Assembly: GCA_003254885.1 (NCBI GenBank) | Contig: QANT01000036.1 | Span: forward strand, 1-23,172 | Source: Purshia tridentata | Taxonomy: Eukaryota; Streptophyta; Magnoliopsida; Rosales; Rosaceae | Length of the DNA stretch: 23,172 nt | Reading direction: 5' to 3' | Part shown: positions 1 through 9,471 of the stretch, one piece after another | Layout of the letters: each line of letters opens with the position of its first letter | How positions within the stretch are numbered: position 1 is the stretch's first letter | Translations under genes and position numbers: made by a program | The notes under the pieces: generated by a model | What the model saw: only the letters and a program-made list of their open reading frames with translations | What the model was told of the DNA's origin: nothing | The model's database searches: none

Positions 1-38
1 ATATTTAGAAAACGCGCAACACTCGTGGCAAAAGATTA
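1..38 (+). mobile_element. 3' terminus of a Helitron-like element (left end outside window)
   Basis: The first 12 bases (atatttagaaaa) also occur, on the other strand, just inside the 3' hairpin of the Helitron-like element at 8751-9012. They are followed by an imperfect hairpin-like stretch (cgcgcaacactcgtggc) and then aaaagatta. The central element has gtgcaacgcacatggc followed by aagagattag in the same place. The order and spacing match a Helitron 3' end, which is a GC-rich hairpin about 10 nt before the terminus. The body of this copy lies outside the window. Assignment rests on similarity within this window and on general Helitron structure. Confidence 0.4.
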
Positions 39-240
39 ATATATATAATGGGAGAATGAAGAGAAAGGTTAAACATTCAAAAATCCAACATTGCCTTTTG
101 TTAATTAAAAGATTAAAATCAAACAACTTAATATTTTGAGAGTAAAATAATAAAATAAAATAATTAGAATTGAAAAATAAAATGAAATAAAAAATCACAC
201 CTCTCCTTAATTTTAGCAACTTATTTACCCCCACTAATTC
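39..240 (+). mobile_element. Second Helitron-like copy, 3'-truncated, directly following the first
   Basis: This A-rich stretch resembles, in the same order, the minus-strand reading of the element at 8751-9012. Shared landmarks are a start with a tatatata run, then a run resembling ggttaaa, then a homopurine/AT tract containing aaaataattagaatt, then aaaaatcacacct (aaaaattacacct in the other copy), then ttttagcaac (ttttagtaac). It begins immediately after the 3' end of the preceding copy, so the two are head-to-tail. No 3' hairpin is visible after 240, so this copy is truncated or diverged. No protein is encoded; it would be non-autonomous. Confidence 0.4.
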
Positions 241-313
241 TTTTGTAGGAAGAATAATTTCTTTTTTAAAAAAATTCTATTTAAAAAAGGTGAAAAAAAT
301 ATATATAAATATT

Positions 314-398
314 TAAGGATGAAAATTGCAAATGGACAAAAACTCAAGGATCAAAATTTGAAATGGACAAAAACCCAAGGACCAAAACTGAAATTTTG
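314..398 (+). repeat. 31-bp tandem repeat, about 2.5 copies
   Basis: Units beginning aaatggacaaaaac start at 330 and 361 and are nearly identical (caaggatcaaaattt against caaggaccaaaactg). A partial unit precedes them at 314-329 (taaggatgaaaattg). The following bases up to about 470 (gggactaaaaacgtatttaaccc) resemble edges of old dispersed repeats common in plant intergenic DNA. No gene is seen from 400 to 639 apart from the probable 3'UTR of MED21. Confidence 0.6.
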
Positions 399-639
399 AA
401 ACTACGATGACCAAATTTGTTTTTGGAGTAAAACACAGGGACTAAAAACGTATTTAACCCATTAATGAATCACCTCTTTCCATTTAATATTTATGAAGCC
501 CAATCTTATACAACAATGAAGCTGGCTAGGTTCTTTTAACATTTACAGAAGACAGGGAACAAAGAATCAAACTAACAGGAGAAAGACAATTTGACCACAC
601 AAAAAAAGAATGAGAAAGACAAGACTAATAACTTTGTCT

Positions 640-2089
640 TCAATCTGGTTTCTTCAAGTTCAAGCAATTATCTGCTGCTTGGCTGAACAATTCGTGGACC
701 TGCTTTAATTCTTTCTCTGACACCACAATATGATCGAAATTGTTAGTTGTCACAGTAGCAACTAAATTTATATCTCATAACTCATAACTTAAGTCATGAC
801 CAGATTGAAAAAGATAAATAAATTAGCACAAGCAGCATGAACTATAAATAATAGCTCGAGTCATGACAAATTTGTATATGAAGTACAAGGAGTTCTAAAA
901 AGCAGAATTACAATAAAATTAGCAAGATGGAAGGGAAGGATACACCTGCAGCTTCCAGTTGCCTCTGAAGTTCTTGGCCAACAGCGTCATTTTCAGCCTA
1001 AATAATTTCACCGAAAATTGAGAGGGAGAGAGAGAGAGAACTCCAGTCAAATGAAAGTATGAAAATTCAGGTCATGGATGGAGAATGCGAGTGAACTCCA
1101 TACCTGCAGTTCTGCAATCTTTTTCAGCTGTGCTTCTTCACCTCCTTCGTCTAATGGAAGTGCTGCAACTAATGCATCAAACTATGCAAGAATCAGGTGG
1201 TGGTATGTTAGTTGAACCACTCAAGAAGGGGATGAACTGATCAATTAGATATTATTCACGTTATCAAAGCATAATGACAGAAACATGAGGGAAAGAAAAT
1301 ACTGACAAGGGAAGGATTTTACTGATAAAAGAACCACTATATATGCCAAGGTTCCTATTTTAACGATTTGACCACATACAAACATAAAATATTACATTAT
1401 GTCAATACCACTCAACCATTTAGTTAGCATACATCCTCTCAGTATTTGTAAGAAATTTATAAGCCAACTCCAGGACTACTGCTATTCTGCAAATTCTACT
1501 CATTGTCATAGCCAATGCCTTTTACTGAACACCCAAACCATTACATTATCAAAGTGGACATGAAAGTCCAAAACTATACACCCAACTTTTAATTGCCATT
1601 AAAAGCAATGCACGTAAAACTTAAATCAGCATTAATGATTGCCATAGAACTCCAAGACAATATTTCTCATCTGATGAATTCTCTGAAAACTCAAATTTTG
1701 TGGAACCATAAAATATTGATCTTGGATGATAAAAGTACAGTTCATTCAGGAAACATTAAAAGCAAGATCCATCCATTTAGAAGATGGTACCTCAGACCCC
1801 CTTAAGTAACAATATTTTGATTAAATGGCACAATTCAATGAATTCATGATAATAGGTTATCAAACACAGCAACATGTTGTACCTGATTAGCAGCCTTAAC
1901 CAGAGCTGCACTCATGAGCTTCGGTTGTTCAGCAAAATTTGCTGCATCCTCTGTAGGGTTACCAGGTGGTTCTGGATAATTTGGAGAAAGTCGGACTGGA
2001 GGAGAATCCCTTTGTAGCGTTCCAAAGGTATTGAAAGCAAGAGCAGCAACTGTATTGACTTGTTCCTGTAATTGGGAGATTATGTCCAT
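640..2089 (-). CDS. MED21: Mediator complex subunit 21
   Basis: MED21 belongs to the middle module of Mediator, the nuclear coactivator that links transcription factors to RNA polymerase II; in other eukaryotes it pairs with MED7 through helices. Coding exons are 2089-1883, 1181-1104, 997-946 and 716-640 (phases 0, 0, 1), all with GT-AG borders, giving 137 aa. The N-terminus MDIISQLQEQVNTVAALAFN and the motif SPNYPEPP are hallmarks of plant MED21. The rest is helical and charged (AQLKKIAELQ, then ELQRQLEAA), ending in CLNLKKPD and TGA. Length agrees with the roughly 139 aa I recall for Arabidopsis. The ATG at 2089 is chosen because it begins the conserved start and lies 14 nt inside an exon whose acceptor is at 2104. 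An upstream in-frame ATG at 2158 falls in the intron. Confidence 0.93.
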
Positions 2090-2103
2090 CGCGCAAGCTC
2101 GCC

Positions 2104-3085
2104 CTGCAAGGAAATTTTGTAATGAAGCTAAAAAGGTAATTGAACTGTAATACCGCATAAATAACTCAAGATAAATAAGTACAAATATCCTTAATGTGGT
2201 GAATGATTACACTCAGAGACATAAGGAGCATTTGGTATTCTATTCAAAAACTGATTTTCAAAATTTTCTTCTCTTGTTTCATAATTTCATCTATAAATAT
2301 CATATATGAAAACAAAAATCAATCTCCGGAAAGGATACCAAATGTACCCAGTTTCTCGTTATTACTAATGAAGATATCAGTTACTCCTTGATAAAAATTA
2401 AATCTCAAAGAGATCACTTAAAAGAATTGTCATCCTCAACTTTTATAAACATTTTAAGGGAGGATACATAAATTGTCAAAATAGCTACAATGGAACTTAG
2501 TGGACATATAAGCTGATAAACAAATGAACCCTTTTCTTTTGGACACAATGAAAGAAAGAAGCCACCACTAAATTTAGATGCACCTAGCTAAGCAATATTT
2601 CAAACAGAGTGCAAATGGGTTTCTCCTATCCATCTATAACAACACAAAAGCATAAAACAATGCTCATATGACAGCTTCCGCCCACAATTTGGAGGTTATT
2701 ATTATATTATATTTCTTTAAGCAAAAAAAAAAAAATCTACACAATGCACATAGTTCCTAGTTCCTACAGTGTAATCTGACAGTCAACCAAAGGCAATGAA
2801 ACTACAGAGAAAACAAAACAAAAATCAAACGAAAGCAAATTGTAGAAAACAAAAAAAGGCAGGCAAGAAGAAAATAACAGTGACAAAAGATGAACAAGAT
2901 ACGATATTGCAAAAACAAAAATGTTTGTTTGGCCAGCGGGAAAAAGTGAAGCTAAATTGAAGCTCCAATGAACAGAGACTAGGGAGCTTAATAAAGCGAG
3001 CTTTCTAAAATCTTCAGAGCACAAAACACTATCAATTAAAAAGAATGCCATATGCTCTGCAGTTTAGTATAAGAGAAAAATTCAC
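2104..3085 (-). other. Probable 5'UTR intron of MED21
   Basis: A good acceptor (ccttgcag) ends at 2104, just 5' of the MED21 start codon. A good donor (gcgag then gtgaat) lies at 3085. The leader exon would run from about 3150 to 3086, next to a GA/CT tract. The 982-nt interval is AT-rich and contains no recognisable coding exon; ORFs inside it lack similarity. Long 5'UTR introns are common in plant housekeeping genes and often raise expression. Donor choice is inferred. Confidence 0.5.
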
Positions 3086-3154
3086 CTCGCTATTCAGATT
3101 TCAGATGCTCAGACGTTGAAAGAGGTTAGCGTTGCAGCAACGAATGCGTGTGTC

Positions 3155-3174
3155 AGAGAGAGAGAGAGAGAGAG
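3155..3174 (+). repeat. (AG)10 microsatellite near the MED21 transcription start
   Basis: An uninterrupted run of ten AG units, reading CT on the MED21 strand. CT-rich tracts are usual around plant transcription starts and in leaders. Upstream (about 3225-3290) there are several GGCCTT-like motifs and an aagccca, which is a TGGGCTT site II-type element on the minus strand, typical of housekeeping promoters. From 3300 to 3700 the DNA is AT-rich and I see nothing more. Confidence 0.6.
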
Positions 3175-3719
3175 GGTGGTTTCTCATAGCTGATTTGATT
3201 ATTACGGCAGAAGCCTATAAGGCCTTCTGGACTTTTCTAGGCCTTTTGAGCTTTGAGTGGACTTCTCAAGCCCAAAAAGAAAAAGGGACTTGCTTCTCCA
3301 CTCAAATTTCACCATTATTGACAACTATGTACTAAAATTGCACATGACCGTAACACCATGCAACAATAAAGGACTCAAACGTGTAATCCATATATTAATT
3401 ACAATTGTATACAGCTGTCATAGAAAATTTTCCCAATAAGCAAATTATTATTTTTTAAGATTTAAATTGTCATAATTTTGCATATTAAATAATCAAATTA
3501 CCAATTAAATTTTAACAATTTAACATAGTTTTCACCGAACAATAATTTTGCACTAAAAAGTATCCCCGACCTTTACTCACCTCATTTGTCCATCAATTAC
3601 GTTTCTTTTCTTTCTAGCTTTCTAGAAATCATCGAGTAGCCCCCAAAAGAAGATTGTTGTAAATTTAGGGCCAGGGTTCATGAAACAGTATTTGCAAAAC
3701 TTCAAAAGAAGAAATATTC

Positions 3720-3931
3720 GAGAAGGCTTACATGAATAAATAACATAGAATCCAAAAGGGCAAAATGGTAATTGCAGGTCAGGTCAGATCAGATCTGGTC
3801 GTGGCCGAAATTTCAGAAATTTCAGAGAAATTTCGGCGAAAAATTAATAGGTTGTTAAAATTTCCATACCTCCAAAAAACGAAATTTAACACTATGGAGA
3901 AGGCTTACATGAATAAATAACATAGAATCCA
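3720..3931 (+). repeat. 35-bp direct repeat flanking a 142-bp segment with a hairpin
   Basis: The same 35 bases (starting gagaaggcttacatg, ending catagaatcca) occur at 3720-3754 and at 3897-3931, an offset of 177. The segment between includes gatcagatctggtc and a perfect 11-bp inverted repeat, gccgaaatttc at 3804-3814 and gaaatttcggc at 3827-3837, with a 12-nt loop. It lies just downstream of the RBP45 stop codon on the minus strand, so one or both copies may sit in that 3'UTR. Local duplication is the simplest reading. A 35-bp target duplication would be too long for known plant DNA transposons. Confidence 0.75.
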
Positions 3932-4062
3932 TATAATCTCCACAATACAAAATTACATCCCAACAAGTACTTCTCAAACAACATAGAAAGATATTCAGCC
4001 TCAACCAGTATAATAGTATTATTATCAGTCTCTAAGAGTTGAACACAGAAAAAGCATAACGC

Positions 4063-7000
4063 TCAGCTATATCCCACTTGTTGCTGCTGCTGCGCCTGCT
4101 GCGCCTGCTGGTAATTCCCATATCCGGCAGGATATGCTCCATAGTACATGCTAGGGTCTTGAGAAACTTGGGCGTATCCATAACCGTCGGGGGTAGGTGC
4201 ATATCCATAGTAGCCACCATTCCACTGACTCGTATCAGCTGCTGCCTGAGGCTGAAAAAAACCACCAGTGAAATTATCAGTCAGGTTCAGAAATATCTGC
4301 AAATACCCAAGATGTTATGTTAAAGCAAAGCACCTGTTTGTTTGAAGGACTGCGGCCCCATGAAAGTCGGATATTTTGTCCGCCCAGCTGAGATCCATTT
4401 AACATTCGCAAAGCTTCTTCAGCGCAGCTTCTGATGGTAAACATAAAACAGAACAGTCAGATTCTGTGATATTCTATAACAAAGCATTTTGAAGAAGAGG
4501 ACTACCAGATCTGCCTACCTGTCTGCAAACTGAACAAACCCACAGCGTTTGCCTGCCGGTATCTTCACATGTACCAGCTCACCATATTGGCAAAAAACTT
4601 GTTTCAAATGGTCATCTGTAACATTAGCATCCAGGTTGCCTACAAATATCTGCAAAAAAATCATCAGTACCAGACATGTTGCTACAATGATAATTTCCAT
4701 ATTGGAAAAAATTCACGAAGTACCCACAGTTGTATTATTCGGATCACTCTCATTCTTTGCACCTGGAGAATACGAAGCTGCATGTGAAAAAATCATATTC
4801 AATACCAGCTGAAGTATTAACAGTTTATATCCCCTGATTCTATCAATTCATAAAATGAACCCATAAGAAAATAAGCTGATAAATTTTCTAGCTATCAATT
4901 TTCACATAAATAATAATAATAATAATATATTGAATAGAATAAAATAAGATCATTTTCCCCAACACAACATCCTATAAATCCATACCAGAACTACTTAGTA
5001 TAATGCATAAAGTACATGAATATAAAAGATATATCACTACATTAATACAACTTGATCATTCTTTCACGGGGTGCTCATTGTATCACATTGTTGAACAAGT
5101 CAATCAGAAGACACATTCTAATGACAACTCGAAGGCTAAGCCTTAGAACTAGTATCATGTAACCACCTCGTACCAATGTTTAAGCGACCAAACATACATC
5201 AAGAACATACATGTTCACTAAAAAGAAGAAGCATGTGCACACGTGTAGTAAAATAACAAGCAGGACAAGGCTTTCAGTGCCAGCAGCCTCCCATCAATAA
5301 ACAAACAAAATCTGCATGTTCTCTCTAACCAAAAAGATAGTGTGAAACTACACATGCCTATCCAACCAGGTGAGTGACGCATGATTAGTTAATGAAACCA
5401 ATAGAAAAAGAGAGAAGGTTATTCATCCAAATACGAGTTTCCATCAGTATGAAAGATTCTTAAACAAACGATAACCATCACTTAACAATGAGATATTACT
5501 GACTGATATATCAGGTCACCGTTAATACCAAAACCAAATAAAATAAGGACCAAACACAGCATATAAGCAAAATCATGGTAAAACCTATGGTTAATCAGAT
5601 TAAGTACCAGTATGGTTAAAAGACCAAACGAAAAAACATCTCTTAACAAAGAATCAACAAACCCGGATTAAGTACCGGCATGATAACCCAGTCAGACGGA
5701 CATCTGATCCAGTCCAGTTTAGATAACTATGGCAACCTAGCCAAATATCATGACAAAGAATAAATTACAAGGCAATTGACAACAGCTGCAAGCCTTCTCG
5801 GTGCAGTTCCTGGAATTTCCAATGAGTTGGAACATGTGCTCCTTACAGAATCCCTTTTCATGGGCTAAATACTACACAGCTTAATCAAAATTAAGCTATA
5901 AGGGACCACAAGGGGAAGATCAAATTCAACTAAAATGTAAATGGAACAAGGGAAGGAATTAAAGATTTATATGTTTGGAAAAGTTACTAGAATAAAACAG
6001 AAGAAAACTTTTCTACAAGGAAACTGGTATCATGCTGGAGGAACACTAGAATAGTCACAAAATGGAACTTCACTGAAAGTTTAACCAACTGAACGAGCTG
6101 GAAAAAATATATATATATTCGAAAATGCAGCATAACAAATGCCACATAAGAATAAAGGCCAATACATTAAATGGGAAACTGACCTAAGCGAGGCCACGCA
6201 CTAAAGGGGAAACCATTTCTGCTGAAATCAGTAGCAGGCCCTTAGATGACAGAGGCTCTTGACACCCTGCTTTGAGACAACAGGAGTTCTATAAGTTCTC
6301 AAGATTTTAATATAATTTACCTTGCCCAAATTTTTTAAAGAAATTATAGGAATGAAATGACTTTGGAAAGTACTGCTCATCATTGAGAGTATAGCTGAAA
6401 GGAAGCAAACTTAGCCAACTTAAAAGTAATGTTTGGCACACTGGACATCATACAAGAACTGGAACACACAACCTTGCAATGGCATAAGCAAGTAAGCAAT
6501 ACGCATTGAGAATAGTAAAAGAAGGAACACTAGTCCAAGAGAAAGGACATCCAGTTAAAGTAATTATTCTCTTCTCCCAAAATGCAACAAACAGTTGCAG
6601 ACAACCACAACAAAAATGGCCACACATACACGAAAACATGAAGAAAATACCTTTTGAATATTGCTGACTGGCCCCCGCGTTTTTGTTTGCAGCTGGCCCA
6701 ATTCGCATGGGCCTTGTTGAGCAGAGAACCCCATTCATCTCAGCCATAGCATGTAACTGTTCAGACTCATCTCCAAACTTAACAAACCCATATCCTTTGG
6801 TACGCCCTGTGAGCCTGTCAATAACAACCTTGGCACCCTTACATGATTTATAGTGTGCCCTAAATATCTCTTGAAGCGTGTAATCTGTCACATCCGCAGC
6901 CAAGTCTCCCACAAATATTGTGTAATCAGGTGTATCATCAGAGCGTTTTTCCCCTGCAGAGGCCCAGTTCAATCTGAAATTCTGGGCACCATTTGGCATA

Positions 7001-8251
7001 GGAGTACCATTGTATGTTTGAAGTACTCTTTCTGCAGCAGCACGACTATTAAATTCGATAAATCCATAGCCTTCTGATTGACCAGTTTGCTTATTGCGGA
7101 TGACTTTCACAGCAACAACCTAAAAGCACAATCACATAATTAGAAAACAAATCAATAAACCCTGTACCTCTCCAATTATATATTTATGATTTGTTGGGGG
7201 TGGGGAACACATTTGTATAGAAATATACAAGTGTAGCTTATAGTAGGAGCATTGACTATGAATTTTTGTTTCCTAAATGATTGGACCGCTGCCTTAATTT
7301 AGTTATAAGTATTCAATATATAAATTTCATACTGTTAGTCAAAATCTAATATTAATAACTATGATCTTTAAATTTATTTACGTAACTCAATGTTTTGTTC
7401 TCAATATTACCACTTTACCATTCCACTAGATTTCAAAATAACTGAAGCTAAGAATAACTAGTAGTGTTAAAATCATATAAGATGCCTCAAGAATCAAAAT
7501 AAACAAAAAATTTCAAATTTTGATTACACACAGAAATAAGTTATAATCAAGCAAAGCACAAAAAGAAGGACCCGATTCAACCACAACTCAAAACTCAAAG
7601 ACAAACTTCATGTCGGTCCTAACATCAGATGTCATACACACGACCAACGTAGAATTCGCTCCATCATTTATCGTTAAACAAATTTTGGTTATTCCCAGTT
7701 CATCAAAGAAAAAACACCCACCCCAAATCCACAATTTAAAATATAAAGTTTAACAGTACCATGACCAACACAAAGAACAAACATCAATAACCCAACTCAT
7801 AAAACATCATAAAGAACCTGGAAAGTACATAAGCAGGAAAAAAAAAGAAAATAAAAGAACCTTTCGCGGGCTAAACTATAAGGCAAACCACAGATCTTAG
7901 GGATAAAAATCAGAGCTTTAAACATTAAAATATAAATAAGAAAGGCCATGAATGAACCTCGCCGGTGTGAATGAAAATACTATAAAGATAGCTCTCCTCC
8001 ATCCAGTACTGCAAGTCCCCGATCCAGAGCGTGCGGACCTCGTCAGCGCTGGTGGGCTGAGCATGCTGGACGAACTGCGGTGGTGGTGGGGCCAGCTGAG
8101 ACTGTGGCGGGGCCCACATGGTGGGTGCCTGGGCTGTTGGCGGCGGAGGTTGTGGCATCATCATGTAGGGCTGAGTGGGCTGCTGACCGTACTGCTGGGC
8201 CGGCTGCTGGCCCATTGCGGACGGAGCCACACCTGACCCAGGTTGCATCAT
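4063..8251 (-). CDS. RBP45: RBP45/RBP47-type polyadenylate-binding protein, three RRMs
   Basis: Plant RBP45/47 proteins bind U- or A-rich mRNA in the nucleus and relate to yeast Nam8/TIA-1. Coding exons: 8251-7958, 7119-6651, 4777-4728, 4649-4519, 4430-4334, 4251-4063, giving 409 aa with phase maintained throughout. Residues 1-72 are rich in Q, P and M. RRM1 is about 73-150 (RNP2 LWIGDL 75-80, RNP1 EGYGFIEF 114-121), RRM2 about 164-242 (IFVGDL 166-171, KGYGFVKF 206-213) and RRM3 about 270-342 (IFVGNL 272-277, KRCGFVQF 305-312). The tail (348-409) is rich in Y, G and Q, with QQAQQAQQQQQ before the end. The start MMQPGSG matches the family. An in-frame ATG 75 nt upstream (8326) has no stop between and could give a 25-residue extension, but sequence there looks like leader. 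Which RBP45 paralogue this is cannot be told. Confidence 0.93.
4778..6650 (-). other. Long second coding intron of RBP45 (1873 nt)
   Basis: This intron lies between the RRM2 exon and the 50-nt exon 3. It is by far the longest in the gene, AT-rich, with an (AAT)n run near 4909-4927 and no transposon ends or open frame of note. Reading through the donor from exon 2 would add about 63 codons before a stop and yield a two-RRM protein. I looked for intronic snoRNA boxes and found no convincing C/D pair with a terminal stem. Confidence 0.7.
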
Positions 8252-8500
8252 GATGTTTGTAAAATTTGTGAATCTGGGTTTAGAGAGAGAGAGACGGACA
8301 GCGAGAGAGAGAAACCCTAACTGCAAGGACGAACCGGTCCTCAGCGAGAGTGAGAGAGAGAGAGAGAGAGGAAAGAATGAATGTGTAAGTGAGGAGAAAG
8401 GTTTTAATTAGGAGTTGGATTAGAGTTTCTTAGGGATAGGCACGTAATCCATTCGCGCGGCCTTCATTCCTACCGAAAGCCCACAGTTTTCATTCCCCGC
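8252..8500 (-). promoter_or_regulatory. RBP45 leader/promoter with telo-box and GA tracts
   Basis: On the plus strand, AAACCCTAA at 8312-8320 is a telo-box (TTAGGGTTT on the gene strand), an element frequent near starts of plant genes for the translation and RNA machinery. GA/CT tracts lie at 8283-8294 and 8352-8371. Farther up, AGCCCA at 8478-8483 reads TGGGCT (site II core) on the gene strand. No clear TATA box is seen. The telo-box plus site II pairing fits a constitutive growth-related promoter; that link is an inference. Confidence 0.5.
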
Positions 8501-8632
8501 CCAAAAAAAGAAAAGAAAAAGGGTTTTATGCAATTTCCTATAGGAAATACGCGATTAAATGACCTGTCTCTAAAATTTCTGTCATCCGCTTATGTTTTTT
8601 ACACATGTTCTTCTTTTTAAACTGTGTTAACT

Positions 8633-8769
8633 TCTATTAATTTGTGTTACTCATTTTCTATTAACTTCTATTAACCTCTACTAGTCTCTTGCCAAGTGCA
8701 ATTCTATTAATTTGTGTTACTCATTTTCTATTAACTTCTATTAACCTCTACTAATCTCTTGCCATGTGC
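8633..8769 (+). repeat. 70-bp tandem duplication, two copies
   Basis: Copies run 8633-8702 and 8703-8769, with a period of exactly 70. They begin ttctattaatttgtg and differ at only a few positions (ctagtctcttgccaagtgc against ctaatctcttgccatgtgc). The duplicated unit contains the 3' terminal motif of the adjoining Helitron-like element (ctagtctcttgcc is ggcaagagactag on the minus strand), so the duplication involves one end of that element. Confidence 0.85.
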
Positions 8770-9012
8770 GTTGCACATGGCAATTGACTTTTCTAAATAT
8801 TTAATTAAAATTTTTAATAATTTATTTGTCTTAAGATAGTGGAAAAGTGGGTTACTAAAAATAAAGGTGTAATTTTTTATTTTTTCATTTTTTAATTCTA
8901 ATTATTTTGTTTTATTTTTTAATCCTTTGTTAATAAATAATATTATCAATACGTATTTTTAAAAATTACAAATTTAACCATTCTACTCTTTTTCTGGCTT
9001 TATATATATAGA
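8751..9012 (-). mobile_element. Small non-autonomous Helitron-like element (262 bp)
   Basis: Read on the minus strand, the element starts TCTATATATATAAAG at 9012, preceded by A. It ends with a perfect hairpin, gccatgtgc-loop of 3-gcacatggc (8761-8781), then ten bases ending ATTAG, followed by T. The neighbouring duplicated end at 8681 reads GACTAG then T, matching the Helitron terminus CTRR and insertion between A and T. There are no terminal inverted repeats, no target duplication and no protein, all as expected for a non-autonomous Helitron. The AT-rich interior resembles 39-240. The weak point is the TTAG rather than CTAG terminus of this copy. Confidence 0.5.
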
Positions 9013-9149
9013 TTAAAATGATAAAGACGTGTCAAAACTATAGGTGAATGACAAGGAGGAGATAAAAGATTTTGGAGACAGATTTGCTCTATGGAAATAC
9101 TTAAGGTTGATATGGCCCAATAAATTAGAGCTATCTATCACTTTTAAAA

Positions 9150-9471
9150 TTTTATCTAAAGAAAATTACAAAAATAGTCCACTTATTATTTCCTAAGTCT
9201 CGTTTTGGTCCACAAACTTTTTTAAGTGCTATATCGGTCCACAAATTGTCTAAAGTGGTCTATTTTTGTTCAAACCCGGCAAAATCATATAATTTTGCCC
9301 CTCAGTTTTGTATCATTGAGTTGACTTTAAGGGACAAAATTGTTCATTTTGAATCAAAATAGAACTATCAGATAATTCGTAGACCAATATGAAACTTAAA
9401 AAAATTTTGAACCAAAACGAGATATAGCGAATAATAAGTGAACCATTTCTGTAATTTCCTCTTTTATCTAA
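9150..9471. mobile_element. MITE with long inverted repeats and 10-bp target duplication (Mutator-like)
   Basis: A 302-bp element (9160-9461) is flanked by perfect 10-bp direct repeats, ttttatctaa, at 9150-9159 and 9462-9471. Its ends are long imperfect inverted repeats of roughly 110 bp. The left arm has aaattacaaaaatagtccac and then cacttattatt and ctcgttttggt. The reverse complement of the right end has aaattacagaaatggttcac and then the same cacttattatt and ctcgttttggt. Target duplications of 9-11 bp with long terminal repeats are typical of Mutator-like MITEs. There is no coding capacity. Arm divergence suggests it is not recent. Confidence 0.75.

Noticed and set aside
2764..3051. 95-codon minus-strand open frame with hydrophobic residues
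   Set aside because: It falls within the probable 5'UTR intron of MED21 and looks like translated poly-T-rich intron.
6200..6400. Possible intronic C/D snoRNA (atgatga on the minus strand)
   Set aside because: The nearest CTGA is about 150 nt away and there is no terminal stem.
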